Below, piece after piece: positions 25,570 through 35,436 of a stretch of DNA of 64,000 bases. The notes beneath the pieces were generated by a model. It ran no database searches. It was not told the origin of the DNA and saw only the letters and a list, made by a program, of their open reading frames with translations. The stretch's first letter is position 1; each line of letters starts with the position of its first letter. The position numbers and the translations under genes were made by a program. The stretch comes from Cereibacter_A sp052244495. Its GTDB lineage: Bacteria > Pseudomonadota > Alphaproteobacteria > Rhodobacterales > Rhodobacteraceae. The stretch is from assembly GCA_052244495.1 (NCBI GenBank), contig JBQPXH010000002.1. One strand, 5' to 3'.

Positions 25570-26406
25570 ATGGCAGGGCAGTCGAATGCCGCGCCAGTCG
25601 TCATCAAGCGGAAGAAGGTCGTGCAGGGGGGCGGGCATCATGGCGGTGCCTGGAAGGTCGCCTATGCCGATTTCGTGACGGCCATGATGGCCTTCTTCAT
25701 GCTGATGTGGCTGCTGAACGCGACGACGGAGAAACAGCGCAAGGGTCTGGCAGACTACTTCAACCCGACGATCCCGATGAACCGGGTGTCAGGGGGTGGA
25801 GAGGGTGCGTTCGGCGGCGATTCCGTCTTCCACGATCAGACGATGCTGCAGACCGGCACCGGTGCCACGGATGACCGGGCGACCATAGAGGTCAAGGCGC
25901 GCGGCGAGGAAGGCGAGACCGGCGAGGCCGCCGAGGAACAGGCGCGCCTCGTCGAGGTCGAGAAGCTGCTGCGCGCCCGAACGGGCGAAAGCATGACGAT
26001 GCAGCGTCTGCTGCGGCATGTGGTGACGCGGATCACGGACGAGGGACTGGTGATCGAGATCTTCGACCTTCCGGATGTCCCGCTCTTCTTCGGCGACACG
26101 GACGAGCCCGAGCCGGTCCTTCCGCAGATCGCGAGACTCCTGGCCGAGATCCTCCCGATCACCACCAACCGGATCGCCGTCAACGGCCATGTCCGCAGCT
26201 ACCCCATCACCCTGATCCGCAATCCGGTCTGGGATGTCTCGGCGCAGAGGGCGCAACGGATGCGGGGCCTTCTCGAATCGTCCGGCCTGCCGGGCGAGCG
26301 CATGCAGAGGATCTCGGGTTTCGCCGACCGCAAGACCGTCACGCCGGACCCGATGGCGGTCCGAAACAACCGACTTGAAGTAATTCTCCTCCGCCGGGAT
26401 CGTTGA
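25570..26406 (+). CDS. motB: Flagellar stator protein MotB
   Basis: Stator subunit of 278 residues that anchors the proton channel to peptidoglycan. The single membrane helix AYADFVTAMMAFFMLMW carries the proton-accepting D34, close to D32 of E. coli MotB, which supports the start at 25570 over ATG 25552 or earlier. The C-terminal OmpA-like domain (NRIAVNGHVRSYP ... QRAQRMRGLL ... NNRLEVILL) is recognisable, but the usual GHTD is GHVR. motA lies about 14 kb away in the same cluster. Confidence 0.93.
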   Translation: MAGQSNAAPVVIKRKKVVQGGGHHGGAWKVAYADFVTAMMAFFMLMWLLNATTEKQRKGLADYFNPTIPMNRVSGGGEGAFGGDSVFHDQTMLQTGTGATDDRATIEVKARGEEGETGEAAEEQARLVEVEKLLRARTGESMTMQRLLRHVVTRITDEGLVIEIFDLPDVPLFFGDTDEPEPVLPQIARLLAEILPITTNRIAVNGHVRSYPITLIRNPVWDVSAQRAQRMRGLLESSGLPGERMQRISGFADRKTVTPDPMAVRNNRLEVILLRRDR

Positions 26407-26428
26407 GCGCCGCGATAAAGCCATGATG

Positions 26429-26443
26429 TTAGGCCGGTGTTAA
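26429..26443. promoter_or_regulatory. CtrA-type site upstream of flgE
   Basis: TTAG-N7-TTAA, seven of eight matches to the CtrA consensus, 61 bases before the flgE start in the 97-base gap after motB. Suggests a CtrA-activated promoter for the flgE-K-L-I unit. Confidence 0.6.
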
Positions 26444-26503
26444 GGCGCCGCGCGCAGTTTCGGGTCCACCAAGGCTTGAAGCAGCAGAAAGGCGCCTTCA
26501 TCC

Positions 26504-27901
26504 ATGACGATTTCTTCCTCGCTCAACGCGGGGGTGGCGGGGCTCAACGCCAACGCCACCAAGCTCGCCACCATTGCCGACAACATCGCGAACTCCGGCA
26601 CCTACGGATACAAGCGCGCCGACGCCGACTTCGAAAGCATGGTGATCACGCAATCGGCCAATTCCGGTTCCTACTCGGCCGGTGGGGTGCGGGCGAACGC
26701 GCTCCGTCTCGTGGAAGAGCGGGGGGCTCTCGTGACCACCTCGAACGCCATGGACATCGCCATTTCCGGCCGAGGGATGCTGCCCGTCATCCGGGAGACG
26801 TCGATCAGTTCCATGGCTGGCAATGACGCGCTGCTGATGACGCGCACCGGCTCCTTTGCGACCGACCCGAACGGCGTGCTGAAGACGGATACCGGCCTTG
26901 TCCTTCTCGGCTGGCCTGCGACGGCCGACGGCACGATTCCGACGATGTCGCGCGACTCGATCGCCCAGCTCGAGCCGGTGGTGATCGCGGCGAACCAGAC
27001 GGCCGCGGATCCGACCACCCGCATCAATCTCGGCGTCAACCTGCCGGCGGAAGAGACGAAACCCGGCGCCTCGGGCGATGCGCTGACAGTGTCGGTGGAA
27101 TATTTCGGCAACCTCGGCACCTCGGAGACGCTGACCGTCAGCTACTACCCGACCGTACCGGCCAACCCCACGGATGCGCCGACCAACAACTGGACAATGG
27201 TGATCCAGGATTCCGCCAATGCCGACAAGGTGATCGGCATCTACACGCTGCAGTTCAGCGATGCCCGCAGCGGCGGCGGCACGATCCTCGACAACACGGC
27301 CATCACGGAACTCGACACCGTGACGCTCGACGGCACCACGTTCACCGTCGAGAATGCGGGATCAACCCCTGCCGACACCAGCCCGACCTACGATCCGCTG
27401 ACGGGTGTCATCTCGCTCGCGGTGGCGGGCGATGCCGCGAATACGATCGACGTGACGCTCGGCAAGCCGGGAAGCGCGAACGCCATGACCCAGGTCTCGG
27501 GCGACTTCGCCCAGACCGGCATCACCAAGGACGGGTCTCCTGTCGGCAACCTCACCAGCGTCGAGATCGACGACGGCGGCTACATCCGCGCGACCTACGA
27601 CACCGGCTTCACCCGCGTGATCTACCAGGTCCCGCTCGTGGACGTGCCGAACTACAACGGTCTTACCGCGCTGAACAACCAGACATTCGCGATCTCGCCC
27701 GACTCCGGCTCCTTCTATCTCTGGGATGCGGGCGACGGGCCGACAGGCGACGTCGTGGGCTATGCCCGCGAAGGGTCCACCACCGACGTGGCCAACGAAC
27801 TCACCGCCCTCATCCAGACCCAGCGAGCCTACTCGTCCAACGCCAAGATCATCCAGACCGTGGACGAGATGCTGCAGGAAACGACCAACCTCAAGCGTTG
27901 A
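26504..27901 (+). CDS. flgE: Flagellar hook protein FlgE
   Basis: Hook subunit of 465 residues. The N-terminal D0 helix SSSLNAGVAGLNANATKLATIADNIANSGTYGYKRADADF carries the rod/hook signature, and the C-terminal LTALIQTQRAYSSNAKIIQTVDEMLQE is the matching D0 partner helix. The central region (about 150-400) is the variable surface domain. It leads the unit flgE-flgK-flgL-flgI, with short gaps and a CtrA-type site upstream. Confidence 0.93.
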   Translation: MTISSSLNAGVAGLNANATKLATIADNIANSGTYGYKRADADFESMVITQSANSGSYSAGGVRANALRLVEERGALVTTSNAMDIAISGRGMLPVIRETSISSMAGNDALLMTRTGSFATDPNGVLKTDTGLVLLGWPATADGTIPTMSRDSIAQLEPVVIAANQTAADPTTRINLGVNLPAEETKPGASGDALTVSVEYFGNLGTSETLTVSYYPTVPANPTDAPTNNWTMVIQDSANADKVIGIYTLQFSDARSGGGTILDNTAITELDTVTLDGTTFTVENAGSTPADTSPTYDPLTGVISLAVAGDAANTIDVTLGKPGSANAMTQVSGDFAQTGITKDGSPVGNLTSVEIDDGGYIRATYDTGFTRVIYQVPLVDVPNYNGLTALNNQTFAISPDSGSFYLWDAGDGPTGDVVGYAREGSTTDVANELTALIQTQRAYSSNAKIIQTVDEMLQETTNLKR

Positions 27902-27912
27902 GGATCTGAGAC

Positions 27913-29358
27913 ATGAGCATCACCGGCGCCCTGTCGAACGCACTGTCCGGCCTGACCGTCACCTCGCGCAGTGTCGAGAACACCTCCAACAACGTGGCCA
28001 ACGCCCTCACCGAGGGCTACGCGAGGCGCGAGATGGAAGTCGCGGCGCGTTCCTATGGCCAGGAGGGGCAGGGCGTTCGCGTGGTCGGCATCAACCGCAT
28101 GGTCAATATGACCCTCGTCGGCGATCGCAGGATCGCCGATGCCGCGACGGGCGATCGCGACACGCGCGCCGCCTTCTACCAATCGCTCGCCGATGCAACC
28201 GGCGATACGGGCGAAGGTTCGCTTCTGGCGCGGATCTCGACCTTCTCCGCCTCGCTGGTCTCCGCATCCAGCCGCCCGGATTCTCAGGAACGCCTTCAGG
28301 ACGTGGCGGATGCCGCCAGCGCCCTCGCCTCCGGCATCCGCGACGCATCGGATGCCGTCCTTGCCGCCCGGCGCGAGGCCGATGCCTCGATTGCCGATCA
28401 GGTCGAGACGCTCAACGACACGCTGTCGCGCGTCAGGGACATGAACGTCAGGATCACCGAGATGCGGGTCAGCGGCCGCGACAGTTCCGCCCTCGAGGAC
28501 GAGAGGCAGCGACTGGTGGACGCAATCGCGACCGTCGTGCCGCTTCGCGAAGTCGAGCGCGAGAATGGTCAGATCGCCCTCTTCACGACAGGCGGCGCGG
28601 CCCTCCTCGACGGCCGACCGACCGCAATCGGGTTCACGCGGACCCCCGGCCTCGTGGCGAGCTCTTCCGTGGCCGCTGGCACGCTCGGCACCCTCACGAT
28701 CAACGGCAAGCCCGTCATGGTTTCGGCGGAGAACGGGTTGTTCGCTGGCGGCTCGCTTGCGGCGAGTTTCGCCGTTCGGGACGACCTCGCCCCGACAGAG
28801 CAGGCGCGGCTCGATGCCTTGGCACAGGATCTCGTCACGCGCCTTGTTGGCGCTGATCCCACCCTGTCGGCGGGTGACGCGGGTCTGTTTACCGATGATG
28901 GAAATCCGTTCGATCCGGCAAACCTCACAGGCCTTGCCAGCCGGATCTCCGTGAACGCGATCGTCGATCCGGGTCAGGGGGGGGCACTCTGGCATCTGCG
29001 CGACGGTCTTCAGGCCGCCGCGGAAGGCGACGTCGGCAATGCGACCCTCATCAACGCCATGAGCCAGGCCCTGGATGCCCGAACCGCCTTTTCGGCCAAC
29101 GGGCTGAGTGGCAGCTTCAGCTTCGCCGGCCTCGCGACCGAGACCGTCTCCGGCCTGTCCTCGGCCCTGGTCGAGGCGGATCAGGAGGCCAGCTTCGCCT
29201 CGGCGAGGCGCGACGAACTTCAGGCGCTGGTGCTTGGGGATGGCGTGGACACTGACCGCGAGATGGAACAACTGCTCCTGCTCGAGCGGGCCTATGCCGC
29301 CAATGCCAAGGTCGTCACCGCCTGCGACGACCTGATCCAATACCTGCTGGAGATGTAG
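27913..29358 (+). CDS. flgK: Hook-filament junction protein FlgK (HAP1)
   Basis: First hook-associated protein, 481 residues. The N-terminus SNALSGLTVTSRSVENTSNNVANALTEGYARR has the NNVAN-GY signature, and the C-terminus ends in EQLLLLERAYAANAKVVTACDDLIQYLLEM. A coiled segment at about 130-200 is typical of FlgK. It starts 11 bases after flgE and abuts flgL directly. Confidence 0.93.
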   Translation: MSITGALSNALSGLTVTSRSVENTSNNVANALTEGYARREMEVAARSYGQEGQGVRVVGINRMVNMTLVGDRRIADAATGDRDTRAAFYQSLADATGDTGEGSLLARISTFSASLVSASSRPDSQERLQDVADAASALASGIRDASDAVLAARREADASIADQVETLNDTLSRVRDMNVRITEMRVSGRDSSALEDERQRLVDAIATVVPLREVERENGQIALFTTGGAALLDGRPTAIGFTRTPGLVASSSVAAGTLGTLTINGKPVMVSAENGLFAGGSLAASFAVRDDLAPTEQARLDALAQDLVTRLVGADPTLSAGDAGLFTDDGNPFDPANLTGLASRISVNAIVDPGQGGALWHLRDGLQAAAEGDVGNATLINAMSQALDARTAFSANGLSGSFSFAGLATETVSGLSSALVEADQEASFASARRDELQALVLGDGVDTDREMEQLLLLERAYAANAKVVTACDDLIQYLLEM

Positions 29359-30360
29359 ATGAGCGCCGTGTCCCTGGGCGACCTCGCCCGAACCTTCATG
29401 CTCCGGCGTCAGAACGCCACGCTCAAATCCGAGGCGCAGCGGCTCTCGACCGAGGTCGTGACTGGCCTCGCCGCCGATGTGCGGAAGAAGGTCGGTGGCG
29501 ATCTCTCCGCGCTGAACGGCATAGACGGCAGCCTCGCACTGATTTCGGCGCGTGCGGCGGTCACGGCCGAGACAGCCCTCATGGCCTCGACCATGCAGGT
29601 CGCACTCGCCAAGATCGACGACAGCGCGTCGGCCCTCTCTGCGACCCTGTTGAGCCTGAGCCAGAGCGCCACGCAGATGACGATGGACCAGCTGGGAGAA
29701 GAGGCTGAGGAGACATTCCGAAGTGCCATCGCGACACTGAATACCCACTTGGGCGACCGTTCGATCTTCGGCGGAACGCGCCAGCAGGAAAACGCGGTGA
29801 TGGACGCGGAGGGCATTCTGAGCCTTCTGGACGCCGCGGTCATCGGCGCCACGACCGCGTCCGACGTGCAGGCAGCCATCAAGGGTTGGTTCGACGGACC
29901 CGGCGGCTATTCCGATCTCGCCTATGGCGGTGGCGGAACGCTCGCTCCTGTCTCCGTCGGCGCAGGCACGAGTGTCAGCATCGACGTCACCGCCGATGAT
30001 CCGGCCATACGCGAAACCTTGAAGGGCCTTGCCATGGCCGCAATGATTGGTCGGGGGGTGCTCGCAGGCTCCGACGCGGAACGCGCCGATCTGGCGGGCA
30101 TGGCAGGCAACGTCTTGCTGCAGGGCCAGTCGAACCGCGTCGATCTTGCCGCCAGGCTCGGCCGCACCGAGGCGCGCATCGAGAGCGCCGCGACCGAAAA
30201 TTCGAACGAGTCGACCGCATTGAAGATCGCGCGGAAGGAGCTTCTGGGGATCGACGAATACGAAGCGGCGAGCCTTCTCGAGGCCACGCAGAGCCAGCTC
30301 GAAACCCTTTACAACCTGACGGCCAGGCTGAGCCGCATGAGCCTGACGGACTATCTGTGA
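29359..30360 (+). CDS. flgL: Hook-filament junction protein FlgL (HAP3)
   Basis: Second junction protein, 333 residues, flagellin-like at both ends: LARTFMLRRQNATLKSEAQRLSTEVVTG at the N-terminus and EAASLLEATQSQLETLYNLTARLSRMSLTDYL at the C-terminus. It connects FlgK to the filament. The ATG follows the flgK stop with no gap. The flagellin it would contact is not encoded in this window. Confidence 0.88.
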   Translation: MSAVSLGDLARTFMLRRQNATLKSEAQRLSTEVVTGLAADVRKKVGGDLSALNGIDGSLALISARAAVTAETALMASTMQVALAKIDDSASALSATLLSLSQSATQMTMDQLGEEAEETFRSAIATLNTHLGDRSIFGGTRQQENAVMDAEGILSLLDAAVIGATTASDVQAAIKGWFDGPGGYSDLAYGGGGTLAPVSVGAGTSVSIDVTADDPAIRETLKGLAMAAMIGRGVLAGSDAERADLAGMAGNVLLQGQSNRVDLAARLGRTEARIESAATENSNESTALKIARKELLGIDEYEAASLLEATQSQLETLYNLTARLSRMSLTDYL

Positions 30361-31451
30361 TGTTGCTTCGCCTCCTCGCGCTCCTCCTCCTGATCGCTCC
30401 TCCAGCACTGGCCGGACCAATTCGCATCAAGGATCTCGTCCGGTTCGATGGCGTTCGCGGCAATGACCTCGTGGGCTATGGTCTCGTCGTGGGTCTCAAT
30501 GGCACGGGAGACGGCCTGCGAAACGCGCCCTTCACAGAGGACATCATGTCCAATCTGCTCGAGAGGCTCGGCGTCAACGTCACGGGCGAGGAATACAGGC
30601 CGAAGAACGTCGCCGCTGTCTTCGTGACCGCTACTCTCCCGCCCTTCGCCCGGGCGGGGGCGCAGATCGACGTCACCGTCTCGGCGATGGGCGATGCGAA
30701 GAGCCTTCTCGGCGGCACCCTGGTGATGACCCCGCTCAATGGAGCCGACGGGCAGATCTACGCGGTGGCGCAGGGCACGATCATCGCGGGCGGCATCTCC
30801 GCCGAGGGCCAGGCCGCGCGGGTTGTCCAGGGAGTGCCGACCGCCGGCACCATCCCGGAAGGCGCCAGGGTCGAGCGCGAAGTGGACTTCGAGTTTGCCA
30901 GCCTTGAAATCGTGCGTCTGGCGCTGCGCTCGCCCGACTTCACCACAGCCGGTCGGATCGAGGAGCGGATCAATCGCGAACTCGGCCGCGGGGTGGCGAC
31001 GATGCTGGATGCAGGCACCGTCTCGCTCGACCTGGGGGGATCCCGCTCTCCGGCGAGGACACTGGGGAGGATCGAGAACCTGGAGGTCGAGCCCGAGACG
31101 GTGGCACGGGTGGTGGTGGATCAGCGGTCCGGCACCATCGTCATGGGCGAGGACGTGCGCATCAGTCGCGTCGCGGTCGCGCAGGGAGGCCTCACACTTC
31201 GCGTGGAAGAGCAGCCGATGGTGATTCAGCCGAATCCATTCAGCCGTGGCGAGACGATCGTCGTCCCGCGCACCTCCGCGTCCATCGAGGAAGAGCCAGG
31301 GACGGGGCTCGCGGAGATCCAGTCGGAAACCTCGCTCTCAAGGGTGGTTGCCGGATTGAACGCGCTGGGCGTCGCGCCCAACGACATGATCGACATCCTG
31401 AAGAGCATCCATGCCGCCGGCGCGCTTCATGCCGAGTTCATCGTGAGGTGA
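30360..31451 (+). CDS. flgI: Flagellar P-ring protein FlgI
   Basis: Periplasmic P-ring subunit of 363 residues with a Sec signal peptide (MLLRLLALLLLIAPPALA, cleaved before GPIRIKDL). Family segments are VRGNDLVGYGLVVGLNGTGDG, KNVAAVFVTATLPPFARAG and the C-terminal LGVAPNDMIDILKSIHAAGALHAEFIVR. ATG at 30360 overlaps the flgL stop by one base; a GTG three bases earlier is possible. The 3' end overlaps the hybrid kinase gene, tail to tail, by 25 bases. Confidence 0.95.
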   Translation: MLLRLLALLLLIAPPALAGPIRIKDLVRFDGVRGNDLVGYGLVVGLNGTGDGLRNAPFTEDIMSNLLERLGVNVTGEEYRPKNVAAVFVTATLPPFARAGAQIDVTVSAMGDAKSLLGGTLVMTPLNGADGQIYAVAQGTIIAGGISAEGQAARVVQGVPTAGTIPEGARVEREVDFEFASLEIVRLALRSPDFTTAGRIEERINRELGRGVATMLDAGTVSLDLGGSRSPARTLGRIENLEVEPETVARVVVDQRSGTIVMGEDVRISRVAVAQGGLTLRVEEQPMVIQPNPFSRGETIVVPRTSASIEEEPGTGLAEIQSETSLSRVVAGLNALGVAPNDMIDILKSIHAAGALHAEFIVR

Positions 31452-34276
31452 GGCATGCCGTGGACGAGCCTTGCCACGCAGTCGAGCAAGGCCTCATCGC
31501 CGAAGGGTTTCGTCAGAACCGCGACCCGAGGCTGGAATTCCTCCTCGGGCACGCCGGTGTCGCCGGTGGCAAAGAGAATGGGTATGTCGGGATGCATCGA
31601 TCGCGCCATGCGGGCAAGGTCGACCCCGCTCATGTCCGGTAGACCCAGGTCTATCAGGAGCAGATCTGCGGCTTCGTTCTGAAGCTGCGCGATTGCCGCC
31701 GAGCCCACCCCTGCCTCCGATACACGGCAGCCGGCCTCCGCCAGCCCTTCGACGAGGTTCATGCGGATGATCACGTCGTCTTCGCAGACGAGGACATGGA
31801 CGCCCCTGAGGTTCTGCTCGGGTGCTGCGGCGGGCGCCGCCGCGGCGAGGACGTCGCGAAGCTTCCGCGCCAGCGCCTCCTGCGTGTAGGGCTTGCTCAG
31901 AAGATGCACGCCGCTGTCGAGGCGTCCTCCGTGCACGATCGAGTTCTGTGTGTATCCGGACGTGAACAGCACGGGCAGGCCCGGACGCAGGCGCCGAGCC
32001 CTTTCCGCAAGCTGGCGGCTGTTCAGCTTGCCGGGCATGACCACATCCGTGAAGAGCAGGTCGATCTGCGCGCCGCTCTCCACGATGGTGAGCGCGCGAT
32101 CGGCATCCTTGGCCTGCAGCACCGAGTATCCCAGATCGTGCAGCAGCCCGATCGCCGTCGAGCGGACCTGCTCGTCGTCTTCCACCACGAGGATCGTCTC
32201 CGTCCCTCCCGTCATTGCGCCCGTCGGTTGAGGTCGCGCAACATCTTCGGTCTCCAGAGACCGCGGCAGGTAGATCTTGATCGAGGTCCCGCTATCCACC
32301 TCGCTGTAGATCTTGATATGTCCACCGGACTGCTTGACGAAGCCGTAGACCATGGACATTCCGAGGCCAGTGCCGCGCCCTTCGGCCTTGGTGGTAAAGA
32401 ACGGCTCGAAGACGCGGTCGATGACGGCCGGCGTCATGCCGCAGCCCGTGTCGGTGACGGCCAGCATCACGTATTGGCCCGGCTCGAGATCCGGATGGGT
32501 CCGGGTGTAGGTCTCGTCGAGGAACGAGTTGCCGATCTCGATCGTCAGCCGGCCGCGGCCCTCCATCGCATCGCGTGCATTGATGGCGAGGTTGAGGATT
32601 GCCGTCTCGACGTTCGCGGGATCGACGCAGGTGTTCCAGAGTCCGCCGGCGACGATGGTTTCCACCTCGACACCTTCGCCCACAGCACTGCGCACGATGT
32701 GATCGGCATCGCGCAGAAGTCGGCCGAGGTTGATGACTTGAGGGGCAAGGGGCTGCCGCCGGCCGAACGCGAGGAGCTGCGATGCCAGGGTCGCGCCCCG
32801 CTCCACCGCGCGCAGGGCTTGCTCCAACCGCGGCAGCACCGGGTTGTCCTCGTCGAGCGCGCGCATCGCAAGTTGCACGCTGCCCGTGATGGTCTGCAGC
32901 AGGTTGTTGAAATCATGGGCAATGCCACCGGCCAGGTTGCCGATGGCTTCCATCTTCTGGCTCTGCCGCAGCGTGGCGCTCAGTTCCTCGAGTTCGCGAT
33001 TGCGCTGCTGCACCCTCTCTTCGAGTGTCGCGTTCAGGCCGGCGATGGCCTCTTCGGCCAGTTTGCGATCCTCGATGTCGGTGTTCGTTCCGATCCAGCG
33101 CAGGATCCTGCCGTCGTCGTCGCGGATCGGCAGCGCCCGGGAGAGATGCCACCGATCGGCCCCGTCGTGCCGCCGAAGTCGGATCTCCTGTTCGAACGGG
33201 ATGCCGTGGGCCAAAGATGCGGACCAGGCTGCCTCGGCACGATCGCGATCCTCGGGATGCAGTATCGCCACCGGCGATGCGTCGAGCAGTTCGTCCGCCT
33301 GCCGGCCGAAGTAATCCCGGAGCCGATCGTTCAGCCAGTCGAGCCGGCCGTCGAGAGTGGCGGTCCAGACGTGATTTGGCATCGTCTGGGCCATGAGACG
33401 AAATCGCTCTCGCGTTTCCAGAAGCTCCGCCTCGGCCATCTTCTGCCGTGTCACGTCGTGACCCTCGACGAAGACGCCGCGAACCTGCCCATCAGGCCCC
33501 CGAAGCGGACACATGATGAAATCGACGAAGCTCCGCTCGACCTCTGCGCCCCTTTGAAGGAGAACGGGGGCCGCGCGCCGCGTGAAGGCGAGACCTGTCA
33601 GGAAGACCTCGTCGAGCAGTTCGAAGAAGCCTTGTCCTTCAAGCTCGGGCAGAGCGTCACGGACGGTGCGGTTCAGCAGGTCGCGACGTCCGACCAGTTG
33701 GAGATACGCCTGATTGACGATCCGGAAGACGTGGTCGCTGCCTTCGAGGACCACCATGAAGCTGGGCGCCTGGTCGATGGCACTGCGAAAGAAGTCCATC
33801 GCGCTGCCGAGTTCCAGGTTCTCGCGGGTCACCGCTTCCGCGCGCTGGGTCATCCGCGCCCGGACCAGCGGCTGCTCCGTTCCTCGATCCTCGCGGTAAA
33901 GCGCGGTGATGTCGTTCGTGTTCTGCAGGATGTACTCGACCCTGCCGTCCGCATCCTTGATCGGCGTGTTCGTGGCGCTCCAGAACCTCTCCTCCATGCG
34001 ACCGTCGGTCCCGGCGATCGGATAGGGGATGAGAGGCAGGTGGTCGGGACGCCCGAGGTCGATGACGCGCCGGAACGAGGCGCGGAGCATCTGGTCCGAG
34101 ACCGACTCGGGGTCCGCAGGGAACACGTCGGTCATGCGGTGGCCCAGGATCTCCTCGCGCGAGCGGCCGGTGGCGCGCAGGTAGGCGGTATTGGCCCAGA
34201 TCATCGTCAGGTCGCGGTCGAGCAGAACGTAAGGGGAGGGATCGTCTGAAAAAATCTTGTCGAGGGCGACGAGCAT
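31427..34276 (-). CDS. Soluble PAS-hybrid histidine kinase with two receiver domains
   Basis: Signalling kinase of 949 residues with three PAS domains (~10-125, ~155-290, ~300-415) and a linker helix. The phosphoacceptor helix is QSQKMEAIGNLAGGIAHDFNNLL (His near 462). A HATPase with NLAINARDAM, DTGCGM and GRGTGLGMSM follows, then two receivers (LLFTDVVMPG and LLLIDLGLPDMSG as phosphorylation sites). No membrane segment, so it probably senses a cytoplasmic cue such as redox, light or a ligand. The start MLVALDKIF is where the PAS region begins. It interrupts the flagellar cluster; a role in CtrA/flagellar control is possible but unproven. Confidence 0.88.
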   Translation of the reverse strand: MLVALDKIFSDDPSPYVLLDRDLTMIWANTAYLRATGRSREEILGHRMTDVFPADPESVSDQMLRASFRRVIDLGRPDHLPLIPYPIAGTDGRMEERFWSATNTPIKDADGRVEYILQNTNDITALYREDRGTEQPLVRARMTQRAEAVTRENLELGSAMDFFRSAIDQAPSFMVVLEGSDHVFRIVNQAYLQLVGRRDLLNRTVRDALPELEGQGFFELLDEVFLTGLAFTRRAAPVLLQRGAEVERSFVDFIMCPLRGPDGQVRGVFVEGHDVTRQKMAEAELLETRERFRLMAQTMPNHVWTATLDGRLDWLNDRLRDYFGRQADELLDASPVAILHPEDRDRAEAAWSASLAHGIPFEQEIRLRRHDGADRWHLSRALPIRDDDGRILRWIGTNTDIEDRKLAEEAIAGLNATLEERVQQRNRELEELSATLRQSQKMEAIGNLAGGIAHDFNNLLQTITGSVQLAMRALDEDNPVLPRLEQALRAVERGATLASQLLAFGRRQPLAPQVINLGRLLRDADHIVRSAVGEGVEVETIVAGGLWNTCVDPANVETAILNLAINARDAMEGRGRLTIEIGNSFLDETYTRTHPDLEPGQYVMLAVTDTGCGMTPAVIDRVFEPFFTTKAEGRGTGLGMSMVYGFVKQSGGHIKIYSEVDSGTSIKIYLPRSLETEDVARPQPTGAMTGGTETILVVEDDEQVRSTAIGLLHDLGYSVLQAKDADRALTIVESGAQIDLLFTDVVMPGKLNSRQLAERARRLRPGLPVLFTSGYTQNSIVHGGRLDSGVHLLSKPYTQEALARKLRDVLAAAAPAAAPEQNLRGVHVLVCEDDVIIRMNLVEGLAEAGCRVSEAGVGSAAIAQLQNEAADLLLIDLGLPDMSGVDLARMARSMHPDIPILFATGDTGVPEEEFQPRVAVLTKPFGDEALLDCVARLVHGMPHLTMNSA

Positions 34277-34407
34277 CGGGCTCTCCGTTGAGCTCCGGAT
34301 CGGAGGTGGGGCGCAGAATGACTGTGTTCCGCAAAAGGGTAAAGGGTAGACGTGCGGCAACAAGACGCAGCCTCCCCCGGCAAGCCGGTGGGTGCTATGA
34401 TCGAGGG

Positions 34408-35436
34408 ATGAGACGCCTGCTCGCTGACATCGACACCTCGCAGCCATCCCTCTACGACGGCGAAGTTCCCGAGGAAGACCTGTGGTTTGCCGGCCCGACG
34501 CCGGAGACCGAGGAGGCTTTTGTCCCGCCGCTGCCGCGGGCAGACCGTCGGGTTCCCCTCCGCGACGTCGAGTGGCGCCGGGCCGAGGCGGCTCTGGCGG
34601 CCAATCTTGCGCGGACGGCGCAGAGGTTCGGCGCCTTCGACGAACGCATGCGGCGTGCTCCGGCTGGCGTGCGAGAGCGGCTTGCCGTCCGCGAGGCCTG
34701 CGAATTCAGCTGGTGGGCGGGCGATCGCGTGACGCCTGACCGCCTGTCTCTCTGGATGTCGCTGCGGATGGCCGGCGCACAGCTGGACAGCCTTGCGTTG
34801 TCGCGTGCCGCCTGGGGTGCGCGACGGTTGATCGGAGGGCCCGGCCCCGCGGCAGGCCTCGCCGCTTTTCTCGGACGGAAAGATGAAACCGACCGCGTGC
34901 CTGATTGGGCGGAGGTCGAAGAAGCCTCGGCGGGATTGCACGCGATCACGAGGGCGGCAGTCGGATACCACTTCTGGATTGCGGTTGCGGGTGACAGGAG
35001 CAGCGGACGCATTGAGGCGGCCGTCGTCGCCTCTCGCGTTGGCGCCTCGGAGGGGAGATCGTCAGCCTTCCTGCCGCTTGCTTCGGGAGGCAGCGCGGCA
35101 TTCCGCGGCGGCGGGACACCAGAGGAGCGTCTTGCGCGCTGGTACGAGGGTGCGGACCGGGCGACACTGGCGTTGCTCCGCCATCTGGACAGTCTGGAGG
35201 AGTGGCGCGAACGCGCGTCGATCGCCACGGCTGCGCTGTCGGGACGCACACCGAAGCGTCTGGTCGAGGCCTTGTGCCGCTGGCCTCTGCTTTCGGCCCC
35301 GGTGGCAGAATCCGAGACCGGCTCCTCCCGCGCCGCCGTTCAGCGCAATTTCGAACGTCTGTCCGCGCTCGGTCTCATTCGCGAGGTGACAGGGCAGGAG
35401 CGCTTCCGGCTCTGGACTGCCTCACTTCAAAGATAG
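34408..35436 (+). CDS. DUF1612-like protein with C-terminal helix-turn-helix
   Basis: Protein of 342 residues. The N-terminal two thirds resemble the DUF1612 group (WRRAEAALAANLARTAQRFGAFDERMRRAPAGVRERL, then a WW-containing helix near 100). The C-terminal ~70 residues form a winged helix (LSGRTPKRLVEALCRWPLLSAPVAESETGSSRAAVQRNFERLSALGLIREV). Relatives are DNA-binding proteins often carried on rhizobial plasmids, with some likeness to the N-terminal part of Fic proteins. It is divergent from the hybrid kinase and runs tail to tail into fliP, overlapping by 10 bases. Target unknown. Confidence 0.55.
   Translation: MRRLLADIDTSQPSLYDGEVPEEDLWFAGPTPETEEAFVPPLPRADRRVPLRDVEWRRAEAALAANLARTAQRFGAFDERMRRAPAGVRERLAVREACEFSWWAGDRVTPDRLSLWMSLRMAGAQLDSLALSRAAWGARRLIGGPGPAAGLAAFLGRKDETDRVPDWAEVEEASAGLHAITRAAVGYHFWIAVAGDRSSGRIEAAVVASRVGASEGRSSAFLPLASGGSAAFRGGGTPEERLARWYEGADRATLALLRHLDSLEEWRERASIATAALSGRTPKRLVEALCRWPLLSAPVAESETGSSRAAVQRNFERLSALGLIREVTGQERFRLWTASLQR

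Noticed and set aside
27829..30420. An 863-codon open frame antisense to flgK and flgL
   Set aside because: It lies wholly opposite two confident flagellar genes and reads as Arg/Gly/His-rich shadow sequence without domains.
31427..34276. Calling the hybrid kinase CckA
   Set aside because: CckA normally has membrane segments and a single receiver; this protein is soluble with three PAS and two receivers, so the name is not justified.
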